Origin: JADKAV01 sp963732355
GTDB taxonomy: Bacteria > Actinomycetota > Actinomycetes > S36-B12 > UBA10799
DNA: 64,000 nucleotides
Direction of reading: 5' to 3'
Assembly: GCA_963732355.1 (NCBI GenBank)
Contig: CAVSZD010000006.1
Location: 248,001 to 312,000, forward strand
Shown here: piece by piece, positions 24,590 through 33,756 of the stretch
Position numbering within the stretch: position 1 is the first letter of the stretch
Layout of the letters: each line of letters starts with the position of its first letter
Program-made: the position numbers and the translations under genes
The notes under the pieces: generated by a model
Seen by the model: only the letters and a program-made list of their open reading frames with translations
Database searches by the model: none
What the model was told of the DNA's origin: nothing

Positions 24590-25852
24590 ATGAACCAGGA
24601 CCCGTTGGACAATGCTGTCAAGGCCGACCACGGGCAGACGCCCAGCGCACCCTTCGGGGACGCACTGCCCAACCGCCCCGACTCTTTGGTGCCCACCACG
24701 ACCAGCGAGCCACCCGATTGGGTCATGCCCATGGTCCGTAAGATCATCTGGCGGTTCGTGCTCATCATCCTGATCACTGCCGTGCTGATCATCATGGCCT
24801 TGAAGGCGCGCAGCCTGCTGAGCATGCTGTTCATCGCCGCCTTCTTCGGCGTCGCGATGGAACCGGCGGTGAATCACCTGCACATGAAACGCGGCATGAA
24901 GCGCGGGGCCGCGACCGGGCTGGTGTTCCTGATCTCGGCGACGTTCCTGATCGTCCTGACGTTCATCATGATCCCCGGGCTTGTGAACGTTGCCGGTGAG
25001 TTGTCGAACACCTTCAAATCCGCGATACCCAAGATCAACGAGCAGTTCGGCACCACCATCCCGACCTCGAAGACCGATCCCGCATTCAGCGCAGCCCAGC
25101 AGAGCGTCCAGGACTGGATCCAGACCAACGCCAGCGACATCATGGGCTTCGCCGGGACCACGATCGGCATCATCTTCCAGTTCTTCACGATCGCCATGTT
25201 CGCGTTCTACTTCGCCGCTGATGCCCCGCAGATCCGCAGGGCGATCCTGCGTAAATTCGCCCCGAACCAGCAGCAGCGCCTTGGGTGGGCGTGGGACACC
25301 GCGATCGAGCAGACCGGCGGCTACCTCTATTCACGGCTGCTGCTCATGATCATCAACGGCGGACTGTTCTTCTTCGCGATGCTGCTCGTCGGCGTGGACT
25401 GGACTATCGCCCTGCCGATGTCGATCTTCGAAGGCTTCGTGGCCGAGTTCATCCCCGCCATCGGCACCTACATCGGCGCGGCCGTGCCGATCCTGCTCAC
25501 CTGGGGGCTCAACGGGCTCACCGCGGCGGCGATCCTGCTGGTCTGGACGTTGATCTACCAGCAACTGGAGAACTACTTCCTGAGCCCCAAGATCAGCGCC
25601 CGAACCATGGAGATCAACGGCGGCATCGCCTTCGGGTCCGCGATGGCCGGCGGTGCCATCGGCGGGCCGATGCTGGCGTTCATGTCGCTTCCCATCGCCG
25701 CCTTGATCACTTCCTTCATGAAGAACTTCTCTCGCCGCTACCCCCTGACCTACTTCTCGCCCTACGACGGAGACTTCACCGAGGAGACTGAAGCGGAAGC
25801 CATCGAGGCAAATCCGCACGTCGTGCGCAAGGTGGATGAGCCGGGCGACTGA
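24590..25852 (+). CDS. AI-2E (PerM/UPF0118) family transporter
   Basis: 420 residues with seven to eight membrane segments and the family arrangement of a long periplasmic-type loop followed by GYLYSRLLLMIINGG and FIPAIGTYIGAAVP. The name comes from TqsA-type proteins; some homologues are Na+/H+ antiporters, so the substrate is open. ATG 24590 is the start because AGGAGG at 24577-24582 is 7 bases upstream; the ATG at 24575 lies before that site. Confidence 0.88.
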   Translation: MNQDPLDNAVKADHGQTPSAPFGDALPNRPDSLVPTTTSEPPDWVMPMVRKIIWRFVLIILITAVLIIMALKARSLLSMLFIAAFFGVAMEPAVNHLHMKRGMKRGAATGLVFLISATFLIVLTFIMIPGLVNVAGELSNTFKSAIPKINEQFGTTIPTSKTDPAFSAAQQSVQDWIQTNASDIMGFAGTTIGIIFQFFTIAMFAFYFAADAPQIRRAILRKFAPNQQQRLGWAWDTAIEQTGGYLYSRLLLMIINGGLFFFAMLLVGVDWTIALPMSIFEGFVAEFIPAIGTYIGAAVPILLTWGLNGLTAAAILLVWTLIYQQLENYFLSPKISARTMEINGGIAFGSAMAGGAIGGPMLAFMSLPIAALITSFMKNFSRRYPLTYFSPYDGDFTEETEAEAIEANPHVVRKVDEPGD

Positions 25853-26075
25853 CGACCGGGCAGTGCACTCGGTGCCCAAAACAGCGCCGAACCCAGGCTG
25901 CCCAACAGGCAATGCTGCTATCCGGCAACTAGATTGCCTCCCAGCAACACCACTGCCGCACCAGCCTCAGCAACGATCTGCGCAGCGGTTTGGCCGTTGA
26001 TCAGCAACCAAAGGCCCCGCACTCACCAAATGTCGGGGCTGCGCCTAACATGAGGTGACCCAGCCGAGGAATGTC
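25853..26075. other. intergenic gap before LuxR-type regulator
   Basis: 223 bp without a gene. It contains the 13-mer GGCAACTAGATTG at 25924-25936, also found at 18567-18579 downstream of the sulfatase, both preceded by AACAGGCA. The 13-mer overlaps a near-palindrome GCAA-CTAGA-TTGC. I see no clear promoter consensus. Confidence 0.4.
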
Positions 26076-28247
26076 ATGCCACCGATTGAGTCGATCAACA
26101 CGTCCGGGACACCAGCGACGAAGTTCCGCCCACCGCGGGTCCGCCACGCTGAACTGACCCGCTCTGCCATCCTGGATGACGCACGGATCAGTCAAGCCGA
26201 AATCCTGGCCATCACCGCCCCCGCGGGGTTCGGAAAGAGCACGTTGGCGATCCAGTGGGCCTCCCGCTCGCAGGCACCAGTGGTGTGGGTGACGTGTGAC
26301 CAGCCCGACAACGACGCACTGGTTCTCATTACGACCTTGGCCGCCTGCCTTGAGCATTCCCTGCCCGGGTACCAGATTCCCGGCCGTGCCCTCACGCTCG
26401 ATGAGCCCGCCTATAGCCGGAGGGTGCTGCCGGGCTTCGAGCAGTCGGTGGCCGCTCTTGAGACCCCCGTGACAATCGTCGTCGACGACGCGCACCTGAT
26501 TTCCGACGAGAAAGCCCAACAGGTCCTGAAGGTCATGGTCAACGCCCTGCCGGCCGGCTCCCGCCTGGCCCTCGTCGGCCGTTTCCTGCACGGCCTGCCC
26601 GTACCTTTGTGGCGCGGACAGGGCCGGTTGGTGGACGTCACGGCACGAGACTTGGCCTTCAGCCCCGCGGAGACCAAGAAGGCTTTGGAGAGCTTCACCA
26701 CTAGCCCCTTGAGCGAATCGGAGGTGCAGCGGCTGCACGCGGCAACCGAGGGCTGGCCAGTGGCAGCCTTCCTGATGTCGCAGGCTGGCGGAGCCCGGGA
26801 GTTGTCGTCGATCGAGGAGTTCATCGAGGCCGAGGTACTCGAGCCGATGGGCGAGGAACTGAGGGCATTCGTCTGCGAGACCGCTGCCCTCGGCACGGTC
26901 AATGCCGATCTGGCCCGGGCGGCGACCGGGCAGCGCCGGGCAGGGCACTTCCTGGCCGAGGCCATAACCACTGTGCTGCTGCAACAGACCCACGATGGCT
27001 GGTATCGCTATCACCCTTTGCTGCAGGAGTGCGCGACGGACGTGATGCAGCGCGAGGACCCGGACCGACTGCGGCACATCCGCTCTGGCGCAGCACTCTG
27101 GCACCAGACGAACGGGCACCTGGAGATGTCGGTCCACTACGCGGCAGCGAGCGGCGACTGGAACACGATGGGCACCGTGTTCTGGCCCGCCTCGCGCATG
27201 TCCCTGCTGCAGGGACGCACCACTGCGGTCCGGGGTTGGCTGGAGGCCGCCGGTGAGCGGGCGACGCTCGCCTTGCCGCAGCTCAGCATGACGGCGGCGT
27301 GGGCGAACATGGCGGCCAGCAACTTCGGCAGCGTCCTGCGCTACGCCGAGGCCACTGTCGCCCACATGCCGCCCGGTTGGCGTGAGGACATGCACTCCAG
27401 CGATGTCGCGCCCCACTTGGCGATGCTTCTGGCCATCACCGGTCACGGCGTTGCCAGCCCGCAGGAAGCCGTCGAACTCGGCGAAGCAGCCCTGGCCGCA
27501 CTGGACAGCAGCGATCCCACTCGGGCGCTCGCAGGATTGATCGTGGGAGTCAACCTCGCGCTGATCGGCGACCCCAGAGCCGTAGAAGCGATGCGGGAGG
27601 CCGCGGCCATCGCAGGCGCGACCGGTATCCCGTCTTCGCAGGTCGAAGCACTGTCGATGCTCGGCCTGCTGCAGATGATCAACGGCGACGACACGGCAGG
27701 CTGCCAGACGATCGAGGCGGCACGCGACATCTTCGCCTTCCACGACCTCGCGCAAATGACGTCGACCGCGGGGGTTCTGATCATTGCCCAGGTGGCCTGG
27801 ACCGCGTGCCGTGGTCGGGCCGCCGACACCTCCCGGGCTATCGCCGACCTGAACCGGATCCTGCCGGAATTGCAAGCGTTGTTCCCCTGGTACCGCCCCC
27901 TGGCAGGTGCTGTGTGTGCCTTCGCCAGCGTCCAGGCCGGCGACCTGGATGGTTTCCGGGGATACATCGCGTGGTGTGACGACTCGGACGAGCCGGCCGA
28001 CGCGCTGTGCCGACAGTGGGCCGCCAAAGCTCGTCAGGGCTACGCAGCCGCAAGCCCCCTGCAGCACTTGAGCCCGGCGGAACTGCGCGTCTGGGAGTTG
28101 CTGAAGGGCCGGATGACGCTCAGCGAGATCGCCGACACCCTCTTCCTCTCCCGCGAGACGGTGAAGAGCCACACCGTCTCGATCTACCGGAAGCTGCAGG
28201 TCTCGTCGCGTCGGGAGGCGCAGGACCTCGCGGAGACCTGGACCTGA
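26076..28247 (+). CDS. MalT-like ATP-dependent LuxR-family regulator
   Basis: 723 residues. A P-loop APAGFGKST lies near residue 56 and a Walker B-like VVDDAH near residue 140, followed by a long helical repeat region and a C-terminal LuxR helix-turn-helix with LSPAELRVWELL and LSRETVKSHTVSIYRKLQV. MalT-type proteins bind a small inducer and oligomerise with ATP. GAGGA at 26067-26071 supports ATG 26076 over the GTG at 26055. No obvious target operon is adjacent; the stress-type genes around it are candidates. Confidence 0.88.
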   Translation: MPPIESINTSGTPATKFRPPRVRHAELTRSAILDDARISQAEILAITAPAGFGKSTLAIQWASRSQAPVVWVTCDQPDNDALVLITTLAACLEHSLPGYQIPGRALTLDEPAYSRRVLPGFEQSVAALETPVTIVVDDAHLISDEKAQQVLKVMVNALPAGSRLALVGRFLHGLPVPLWRGQGRLVDVTARDLAFSPAETKKALESFTTSPLSESEVQRLHAATEGWPVAAFLMSQAGGARELSSIEEFIEAEVLEPMGEELRAFVCETAALGTVNADLARAATGQRRAGHFLAEAITTVLLQQTHDGWYRYHPLLQECATDVMQREDPDRLRHIRSGAALWHQTNGHLEMSVHYAAASGDWNTMGTVFWPASRMSLLQGRTTAVRGWLEAAGERATLALPQLSMTAAWANMAASNFGSVLRYAEATVAHMPPGWREDMHSSDVAPHLAMLLAITGHGVASPQEAVELGEAALAALDSSDPTRALAGLIVGVNLALIGDPRAVEAMREAAAIAGATGIPSSQVEALSMLGLLQMINGDDTAGCQTIEAARDIFAFHDLAQMTSTAGVLIIAQVAWTACRGRAADTSRAIADLNRILPELQALFPWYRPLAGAVCAFASVQAGDLDGFRGYIAWCDDSDEPADALCRQWAAKARQGYAAASPLQHLSPAELRVWELLKGRMTLSEIADTLFLSRETVKSHTVSIYRKLQVSSRREAQDLAETWT

Positions 28248-28266
28248 ATCATCATCGGGTGGGGGC

Positions 28267-28668
28267 TCAGCGCAGAGCGTGCCATGCAGCTGCGATCTCG
28301 TCCGGATCACCGGGCGTGGGAACCCAGGGCAGCACCAGGCCGTCGCGGCCTGCGTACCGGGGGACGACATGGATGTGGAAGTGGAACACCGTCTGCCACG
28401 CTGCCACCCCACAGGCGTTCACAAGGTTCACCCCGTCGGCGCCCAGCCGGTCCATGGCACGACGCGCCACCTGCTGGGCGAGGTCCGCACAGGCAGCCAG
28501 TTCCTCGGGATCGATCTGCATCAGATCCGCCGCGTGACGCTTGGGAACGACCAGCGCATGGCCTTTGGTCGCGGGGTTGATGTCCATGAAGGCGAGCGCA
28601 GCTTCGGTCTCCGCGATCTGCTGCGAGGGCAGGTCCCCGGCGACGATGGCGCAGAAGATGCAGGTCAT
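28267..28668 (-). CDS. HIT-family nucleotide hydrolase
   Basis: 133 residues with the N-terminal CIFCAIVAGDLPS zinc-like Cys pair, GHALVVPKRH, and the catalytic triad HFHIHVV near residue 98. HIT proteins hydrolyse nucleoside phosphoramidates or AMP-linked compounds. It is 23 bp from the divergent AlkD-like gene and converges on the LuxR gene with 19 bp between the stops. Confidence 0.92.
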   Translation of the reverse strand: MTCIFCAIVAGDLPSQQIAETEAALAFMDINPATKGHALVVPKRHAADLMQIDPEELAACADLAQQVARRAMDRLGADGVNLVNACGVAAWQTVFHFHIHVVPRYAGRDGLVLPWVPTPGDPDEIAAAWHALR

Positions 28669-28691
28669 GGGCCGAGCATAGGCTGAACGCC

Positions 28692-29741
28692 ATGGCTGAG
28701 CCGTTGAAGAACAACTTCGGTGCTGATGTGGTGCACCAGATCGCCGCCAGCCTGCCGGTGACCACGCCGGACTTCACCGACGAGTGCCTCGAGGGTTTCG
28801 AGGACCTCGAACTCATGGACCGGGCGCGGCGGGTGGCCGAGGTGATGCACCGGCACCTCGACCCGGACCCAGCAACCGCCGTTCGTCAGGTGCACAACTC
28901 GTTCGGCACCCAGCGACCGCCCGGTATGGCGGGGTTCTACTACAACCCGCACTCAGAATTCATCGCAACGTTCGGTCTGCCGGCCTTCGCCGAAGCGTTC
29001 GCGGCCATGTACGACCTCACCAAGTTGTTCACCGCTGAGTTCTGCGTCCGGGCCTTCCTGACGCAGTACCCCGAAACACTGAGCGTCCTGCAGCAATGGG
29101 CACGCGACCCCGACGAGCACGTGCGTCGTCTGGTCAGTGAGGGCACAAGACCTCGGCTGCCGTGGGCGCGGCAACTGCCGCAGTTCCGTGCGGACCCGGA
29201 GCCGGTCCTGGCCCTGCTGGAGCTGCTCAAAGACGATCCGTCGCAATACGTGCTGCGGTCGGTGGGGAACAACCTCAACGACATCTCCAAGGACCATCGG
29301 GTGCGCGCGTTGGAGGTGGCGGCGCAGTGGTACCCCGGGCGGGAGGCACTGGTACGAAGGGGATTGCGCACCCTGGTCAAGGCCGGTGATCCCCAGGCAT
29401 TGGCGATCCTCGGCTACCCGGCCAGCGAGGTGACAGCCACCGCCAGTCTGCCGCGGCGCCTCGCGATCGGGGACAGCCTGCGCCTCGAGGTCGATCTGCA
29501 CGGACATGGACCAGTGCTGGTCGACATCGTCGTCCATTTCGTCAAGGCCAACGGAAGCACCGCGGCCAAGGTGTTCAAGGGTGGAGAAGTGCGCGTGAGT
29601 GGACTCGCGACGGTACGCAAGAGCATCAGTTTCGCGCAATTGAGCACCCGCCGGCACTATCCCGGGCCCCATCGCATCGGCGCGCTCATCAACGGCACCG
29701 AGCAGAACCTGGGGACCGTCGAGGTGCTCGCCCCGATCTAA
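28692..29741 (+). CDS. AlkD-like DNA alkylation repair protein
   Basis: 349 residues built from HEAT-like helical repeats. The block VRAFLTQYPETLSVLQQWARDPDEHVRRLVSEGTRPRLPW-type sequence and YVLRSVGNNLNDISKDHR fit the 3-methyladenine DNA glycosylase AlkD-related family. The C-terminal 100 residues form a beta-rich domain (residues 245-349) found in some bacterial members. Catalytic Trp and Asp equivalents cannot be assigned with certainty. Confidence 0.75.
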   Translation: MAEPLKNNFGADVVHQIAASLPVTTPDFTDECLEGFEDLELMDRARRVAEVMHRHLDPDPATAVRQVHNSFGTQRPPGMAGFYYNPHSEFIATFGLPAFAEAFAAMYDLTKLFTAEFCVRAFLTQYPETLSVLQQWARDPDEHVRRLVSEGTRPRLPWARQLPQFRADPEPVLALLELLKDDPSQYVLRSVGNNLNDISKDHRVRALEVAAQWYPGREALVRRGLRTLVKAGDPQALAILGYPASEVTATASLPRRLAIGDSLRLEVDLHGHGPVLVDIVVHFVKANGSTAAKVFKGGEVRVSGLATVRKSISFAQLSTRRHYPGPHRIGALINGTEQNLGTVEVLAPI

Positions 29742-29841
29742 CGACAGTCACGATCGCTGACGGCGCGCCCCACATATCCCCCGACAAAGGTGATTCGCAG
29801 GTAGCCTCCGAAGCGCAGCATTGCCCCGGGAGGACACTGTC

Positions 29842-31186
29842 ATGAGCGACGAGACCACGAATATCCAGGCCCTGCAGGACCAGATCGCAGGCTTGCAGCG
29901 CCAACTCGATCAGGCGAAAGGCAGCAAGCCGAAGCGCCATTGGGTGCGCACGTTCTGGTCGACCGTCCTGATCGTCACAGCCTGCCTGCTGGCACCGCTG
30001 TCGGTGGTTTCGGTTTGGGCCAGAGGTGAGGTGACCGACACCAACCGCTACGTGCAGACCGTCGCTCCACTCGCGCAGGATCCGGCCATACAAGCAGCAG
30101 TCGCCGACCGGATCACCGCGCAGATCTTCACCTACGTCGACGTCGAGGCCCTGACCAGCGAAGCCGTGGGCACGATCTCGGCCAACCGGGACCTCACCCC
30201 GCAACAGACCGCGGCCCTGCAGGCCTTGACCGGTCCGCTCAACCAGGGCATCCAGTCCTACGCCGAGGATGCCGTCAACAAGGTCGTGCAGTCCGAGCAG
30301 TTCGAGGCCGCGTGGGTGGAGGCCAACACGCTGGTCCACCAACGACTCAACGAGGCCCTCACCGGCCAGAACACCGACAACGCACTGATGGTGCAGGACA
30401 ACCAGGTGGTGCTCGACCTGGGCAACCTCATCGCAAAGGTCAAGGAATTACTCGATCAGCAAGGGCTTCACCGTGGCGGAGAAGATCCCCACAACTGACG
30501 CCACCATCGTGTTGTTCAACGTGCCCAACGCCTCGACTCTGCAGACCGGGTACAACCTGCTGAACACGGTCGGCTACTGGCTGCCGATAATCGCCATGGC
30601 CATGGCCATCATCGGCGTGTTCGTGGCGCACACCCGGACCAAAGCGCTGGCTTGGTTAGGTTTCGGGATCGTGCTTGCGATGGCCCTTGGTGCCGCCCTA
30701 CTGGCCTTCGGCCGCACGACCTACCTCAACGAGCTGCCGGATACGGTCAATGACGCCGCGGCGACAGCGTTCTTCGACCAGTTCACTTCGTTCCTGAAGC
30801 AGAGCCTGTGGGCAGGGGCAGCCGCCGGGCTAGTCTTCCTGCTTGCCGGGCTGCTCATGGGTGCCGGAAGGATCGCGACGGGCATCCGTTCTGTGCCGGT
30901 CAAGGCGGCCGCGGCGATCCAGGGGTGGATCGCATCGCTGGGCTTACAGATGACCAGTGCACGGTCCTGGGTGGCATCGCAGGCGACCGGTCTACGCATC
31001 GCTGTGGCATTGGCCGCGGTGGTGTTCATCATGCTCCAGCGCTACAAGACTCCCGACTTGATCCTGTGGACGACCGTGGTCGTCCTGGTGGTTCTGTTCG
31101 TCATCCAGATCTTCGCCTCCGGGGTGGACGAGAATGACGAAGCTTCACCCTCGCCGGGGGATTCACAACCCACAGTCGCTGGCTGA
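29842..31186 (+). pseudogene. multi-spanning membrane protein, frameshifted
   Basis: ATG 29842 starts a frame with a short coiled coil (residues 5-27), one membrane segment and an extracytoplasmic domain (GEVTDTNRYVQTVAPLAQDPAIQ). The frame ends at 30498 in unrelated sequence. The expected continuation (FTVAEKIPTTDATIVLF, then four membrane segments) lies in the next frame from 30466 to 31186. One extra G in the run 30463-30465 explains the break. Related actinobacterial proteins are single chains of about 430 residues, of unknown function. The second frame could start on its own at GTG 30473, so two proteins are not excluded. Confidence 0.7.
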
Positions 31187-31219
31187 GACTCACAGGACAT
31201 CCCACAGTCAGGAGTCCTC

Positions 31220-31747
31220 ATGAGTATCGGTCCAGTGCAGTTGTTGGTCATCGGCTTCAGCCAGCCCAACTTCGAGGGCGAGGTTGCTGCCGAACTGGCC
31301 CGGCTGCGCGAGAGTGACACCGTCAAGGTCATTGATGCCATGGTTGTCTACAAGGACGCTGATGGCGCGTTGTCAGTGACACACCTCGACACCCTCACCG
31401 ACGAGGACAAGATCGAGTACGGCGCGACCCTGGGGGCATTGATCGGGCTCGGCTTCGATGGCGAAGAGGGTATGCGGGCTGGCGCCGAGGCCGGTGCGGC
31501 TGCGGCCGCGGAGGGTATCGATGTGGTCGAGGACAACGCCGATTGGGACGTTCTGGCCGGCATACCCGACGACAGCGCAGCAGCCCTGGTCCTCATCGAG
31601 CACCACTGGGCCGTCCCCCTTCGCGACGCGATCGCTCGCGCCGGGGGCTTCCGCATCGACGACGGGTTCATCAGCCCCGTCGACCTGGTCGAGATCGGCT
31701 TGCTGGCCGCCGAAGACGTTGACGCCCACGCGTTGACCCAGGCCTGA
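31220..31747 (+). CDS. DUF6325/DUF1269-like protein
   Basis: 175 residues. MSIGPVQLLVIGF at the start, VYKDADGALSVTHLDTLTDEDK and VLIEHHWAVPLRDAIARAGGF match the protein at 20066-20521 and the N-terminal domain of the sulfatase fusion. The middle has an Ala/Glu-rich helix in place of the glycine zipper. CAGGAG lies 6 bp upstream of the ATG. Function unknown. Confidence 0.75.
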   Translation: MSIGPVQLLVIGFSQPNFEGEVAAELARLRESDTVKVIDAMVVYKDADGALSVTHLDTLTDEDKIEYGATLGALIGLGFDGEEGMRAGAEAGAAAAAEGIDVVEDNADWDVLAGIPDDSAAALVLIEHHWAVPLRDAIARAGGFRIDDGFISPVDLVEIGLLAAEDVDAHALTQA

Positions 31748-31762
31748 GGGGAGGTGCTGCAC

Positions 31763-31831
31763 ATGATGGGAGGACGACGAGTCGCCCGCCGTACCGGCCG
31801 TCGCACAGCGCGCCGCGTCGGCCGCCGCTGA
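31763..31831 (+). CDS. 22-residue Arg-rich peptide
   Basis: ATG 31763 behind GGGGAGG opens a 22-codon frame, MMGGRRVARRTGRRTARRVG plus two Arg, with 10 arginines. It starts 15 bp after the DUF6325 stop, the place where SHOCT genes commonly sit. The sequence resembles the first residues of such SHOCT proteins, so it may be a remnant or a genuine microprotein. Confidence 0.45.
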   Translation: MMGGRRVARRTGRRTARRVGRR

Positions 31832-31956
31832 CGGTCGATAACCGCCTGGTCGCAGAACGTTCGCCGGGTCGCCGAACCATGCGAGCGCTCTGCGGTCAGA
31901 CGGTCCGGCAAACAACCGCTGACCCGGACCTGCGCTGATCCGGATACCCTCTTCTC

Positions 31957-32976
31957 ATGATTGTTGGAGTCTTCGGAGCAACCGGACAGGTCGGCGGGGT
32001 CATGCGCGCGCTGCTGGCCGAGCGGGACTTCCCGCTGGATAGTGTGCGTTTCTTCGCATCTGCCCGAAGTGCCGGCACGACACTGCCGTGGGACGGCGGG
32101 CAGATCACCGTCGAGGACACCGCCACCGCGGACTTCAGCGGGCTCGACATCGCCTTGTTCTCCGCTGGTGGCAGCACGAGCAAAGCCATCGCACCGCAGG
32201 TCGCCGCTGCCGGCGCGATCGTGGTCGACAACTCCTCTGCCTGGCGGATGGACCCCGAGGTGCCACTCGTGGTCGCCGAAGTGAACCCGGGCGCGCTGAC
32301 GGCGATCCCCAAGGGCATCGTCGCGAACCCGAACTGCACCACCATGGCCGCGATGCCAGTGCTCAAGCCCTTGCATGAGGATGCCGGGCTGCGGCGAATG
32401 ATCGTGAGCACGTACCAGGCGGTCTCCGGTGCCGGCCTCGCTGGTGTGACCGAGTTGCAGGAGCAGGTGCTGGCAGGCGCCAAGGACGACGGGCTTGGGC
32501 AATTGACATACGACGGAAGCGCGGTCGACCTGCCGAACCCGGCCAAGTTCCCCGGGCACATCGCCTTCAATGTTCTGGCTCAAGCCGGCAACTTCGTCGA
32601 CGACGGGTCCGGGGAGACCGACGAGGAGCAGAAGCTGCGCAACGAGAGCCGCAAGATCCTCGGCATCCCGGATCTGCGGGTTTCCGGCACGTGCGTGCGC
32701 GTCCCGGTGTTCACCGGCCACAGCCTGTCGATCAACGCGGAGTTCGCGCGGCCGATGACCGTGGCGCGCGCTCGGCAGTTGCTGCAGGACGCCCCCGGCG
32801 TCGTAGTCACTGAGGTCCCGAATCCGTTGCAGGCCGCCGGCCAGGACCCCAGCTACGTCGGACGCTTCCGGCAGGATGGCGACAACGGTTTGGCCTTCTT
32901 CGTCAGCAACGACAACCTGCGCAAAGGTGCCGCGCTGAACGCCATCCAAATCGCGGAGTTGCTGGCCGCTCGCTGA
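31957..32976 (+). CDS. asd: aspartate-semialdehyde dehydrogenase
   Basis: 339 residues. The NADP-binding GATGQVG is at residues 8-14, the catalytic Cys in NPNCTTMAAM near residue 128, and the later substrate-binding Arg and His lie in the RVPVFTGHSLSINAEF block. It makes aspartate semialdehyde for diaminopimelate, threonine, methionine and lysine. In most actinobacteria asd follows lysC directly; here lysC lies about 26 kb away and in the opposite direction. Confidence 0.96.
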   Translation: MIVGVFGATGQVGGVMRALLAERDFPLDSVRFFASARSAGTTLPWDGGQITVEDTATADFSGLDIALFSAGGSTSKAIAPQVAAAGAIVVDNSSAWRMDPEVPLVVAEVNPGALTAIPKGIVANPNCTTMAAMPVLKPLHEDAGLRRMIVSTYQAVSGAGLAGVTELQEQVLAGAKDDGLGQLTYDGSAVDLPNPAKFPGHIAFNVLAQAGNFVDDGSGETDEEQKLRNESRKILGIPDLRVSGTCVRVPVFTGHSLSINAEFARPMTVARARQLLQDAPGVVVTEVPNPLQAAGQDPSYVGRFRQDGDNGLAFFVSNDNLRKGAALNAIQIAELLAAR

Positions 32977-33037
32977 CGCCGCCGCGCCTGAGGTCGTGCT
33001 GGACACGATCAGCGGCGGCGGCCGCCGTCGGTCAGCG
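32971..33037. terminator. inverted repeat between asd and the GNAT gene
   Basis: CGCTGAC at 32971-32977 pairs with GTCAGCG at 33031-33037, and CGCCGCCGC pairs with GCGGCGGCG inside. Both stop codons (asd TGA, GNAT TGA) form part of the outer stem, a compact bidirectional arrangement. Confidence 0.45.
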
Positions 33038-33595
33038 CGAAGCCAAGTCCCGGCCGAGGATCACTCGCGGGTGCGAGGTGCCGAAGTCCATCCGACCGAC
33101 GATGCGCCAATGCCTGCGGCCGTACAGGCGTAGCGCTGGCGCGGCCTCCGGATGCGTCACTAACAAGGCCGGGCCGTAGACATCGTCCATAACGGCGTCG
33201 TGAAGTCGCGCTCCTAGACCCAACCCAGTGTGGTGAGGGTCGAGGGCCAGTTGCCGGAACTCAAACGCGTGCGCCGGCAGTCTCTGCGCATCGGCGGCCG
33301 ACGCCCCACGAAGGTAAGCCAGGAACGCCACTCCCGGCCCGCCTTGGGCCACACCCACCAACCGACCCTCCGAAAGCAGGACCGCAGTTCGCACCCCGGC
33401 CTGGACTGCAGAATCGACCATGTGCTGCGCCTCGCGCACGTTCTCGTCAGGCGACTCGAACCAAGGCGCAATCCCATAGCTGAGGTTCAACAAGGCCACC
33501 AGATCGTTACGGTGTTGCACCAACAGAGCGCCCGTACGCGCCGTCTGAAGCTCAGCCACTGCATCACGGTACGCCAAGGCATCGATCCCCCCCAC
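33032..33595 (-). CDS. GNAT-family acetyltransferase-like protein
   Basis: 187 residues. Near residue 125 the stretch RQLALDPHHTGLGLGARLHDAVM has the acetyl-CoA-binding loop pattern (Q/R-x2-G-x-G/A) of GNAT enzymes. The substrate is not predictable. GTG 33595 has no good ribosome-binding site; internal starts are possible. It converges on asd. Confidence 0.65.
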   Translation of the reverse strand: MGGIDALAYRDAVAELQTARTGALLVQHRNDLVALLNLSYGIAPWFESPDENVREAQHMVDSAVQAGVRTAVLLSEGRLVGVAQGGPGVAFLAYLRGASAADAQRLPAHAFEFRQLALDPHHTGLGLGARLHDAVMDDVYGPALLVTHPEAAPALRLYGRRHWRIVGRMDFGTSHPRVILGRDLASR

Positions 33596-33620
33596 GGGCG
33601 CTCAATGGAGGGGCCACTGT

Positions 33621-33689
33621 TTGTCACACCCCCCGGTTAGCGTGGGGATTGTTCAAGGGAACTTGTCACACCCCCCGGTTAGCGTGGGG
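33621..33689. repeat. two 27-bp direct repeats upstream of DUF222-HNH
   Basis: TTGTCACACCCCCCGGTTAG plus CGTGGGG occurs at 33621-33647 and 33663-33689, identical, with starts 42 bp apart (four helical turns). Each copy also has the partial symmetry CACCCC-N9-GGGG. The second copy ends 67 bp before the DUF222 start, so they may be operators or a target of the nuclease. Confidence 0.85.
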
Positions 33690-33756
33690 TCACTGAGCGC
33701 AAGAGTGTCGCGGGGGTCACCTCGTTTCGACGGATCATCGGGTAGGGGGTGCGCGC

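Noticed and set aside
26001..28412. 803-codon frame on the minus strand
   Set aside because: It is the antisense shadow of the LuxR-type regulator; the product is low in hydrophobic order and rich in Arg, Gly and Gln, and has no domain.
33636..33646. Link between GGTTAGCG in the DUF222 leader repeats and GGTTAGCG in the 68-bp palindrome
   Set aside because: An 8-base match is expected by chance in a window of this size, and the surrounding bases differ.
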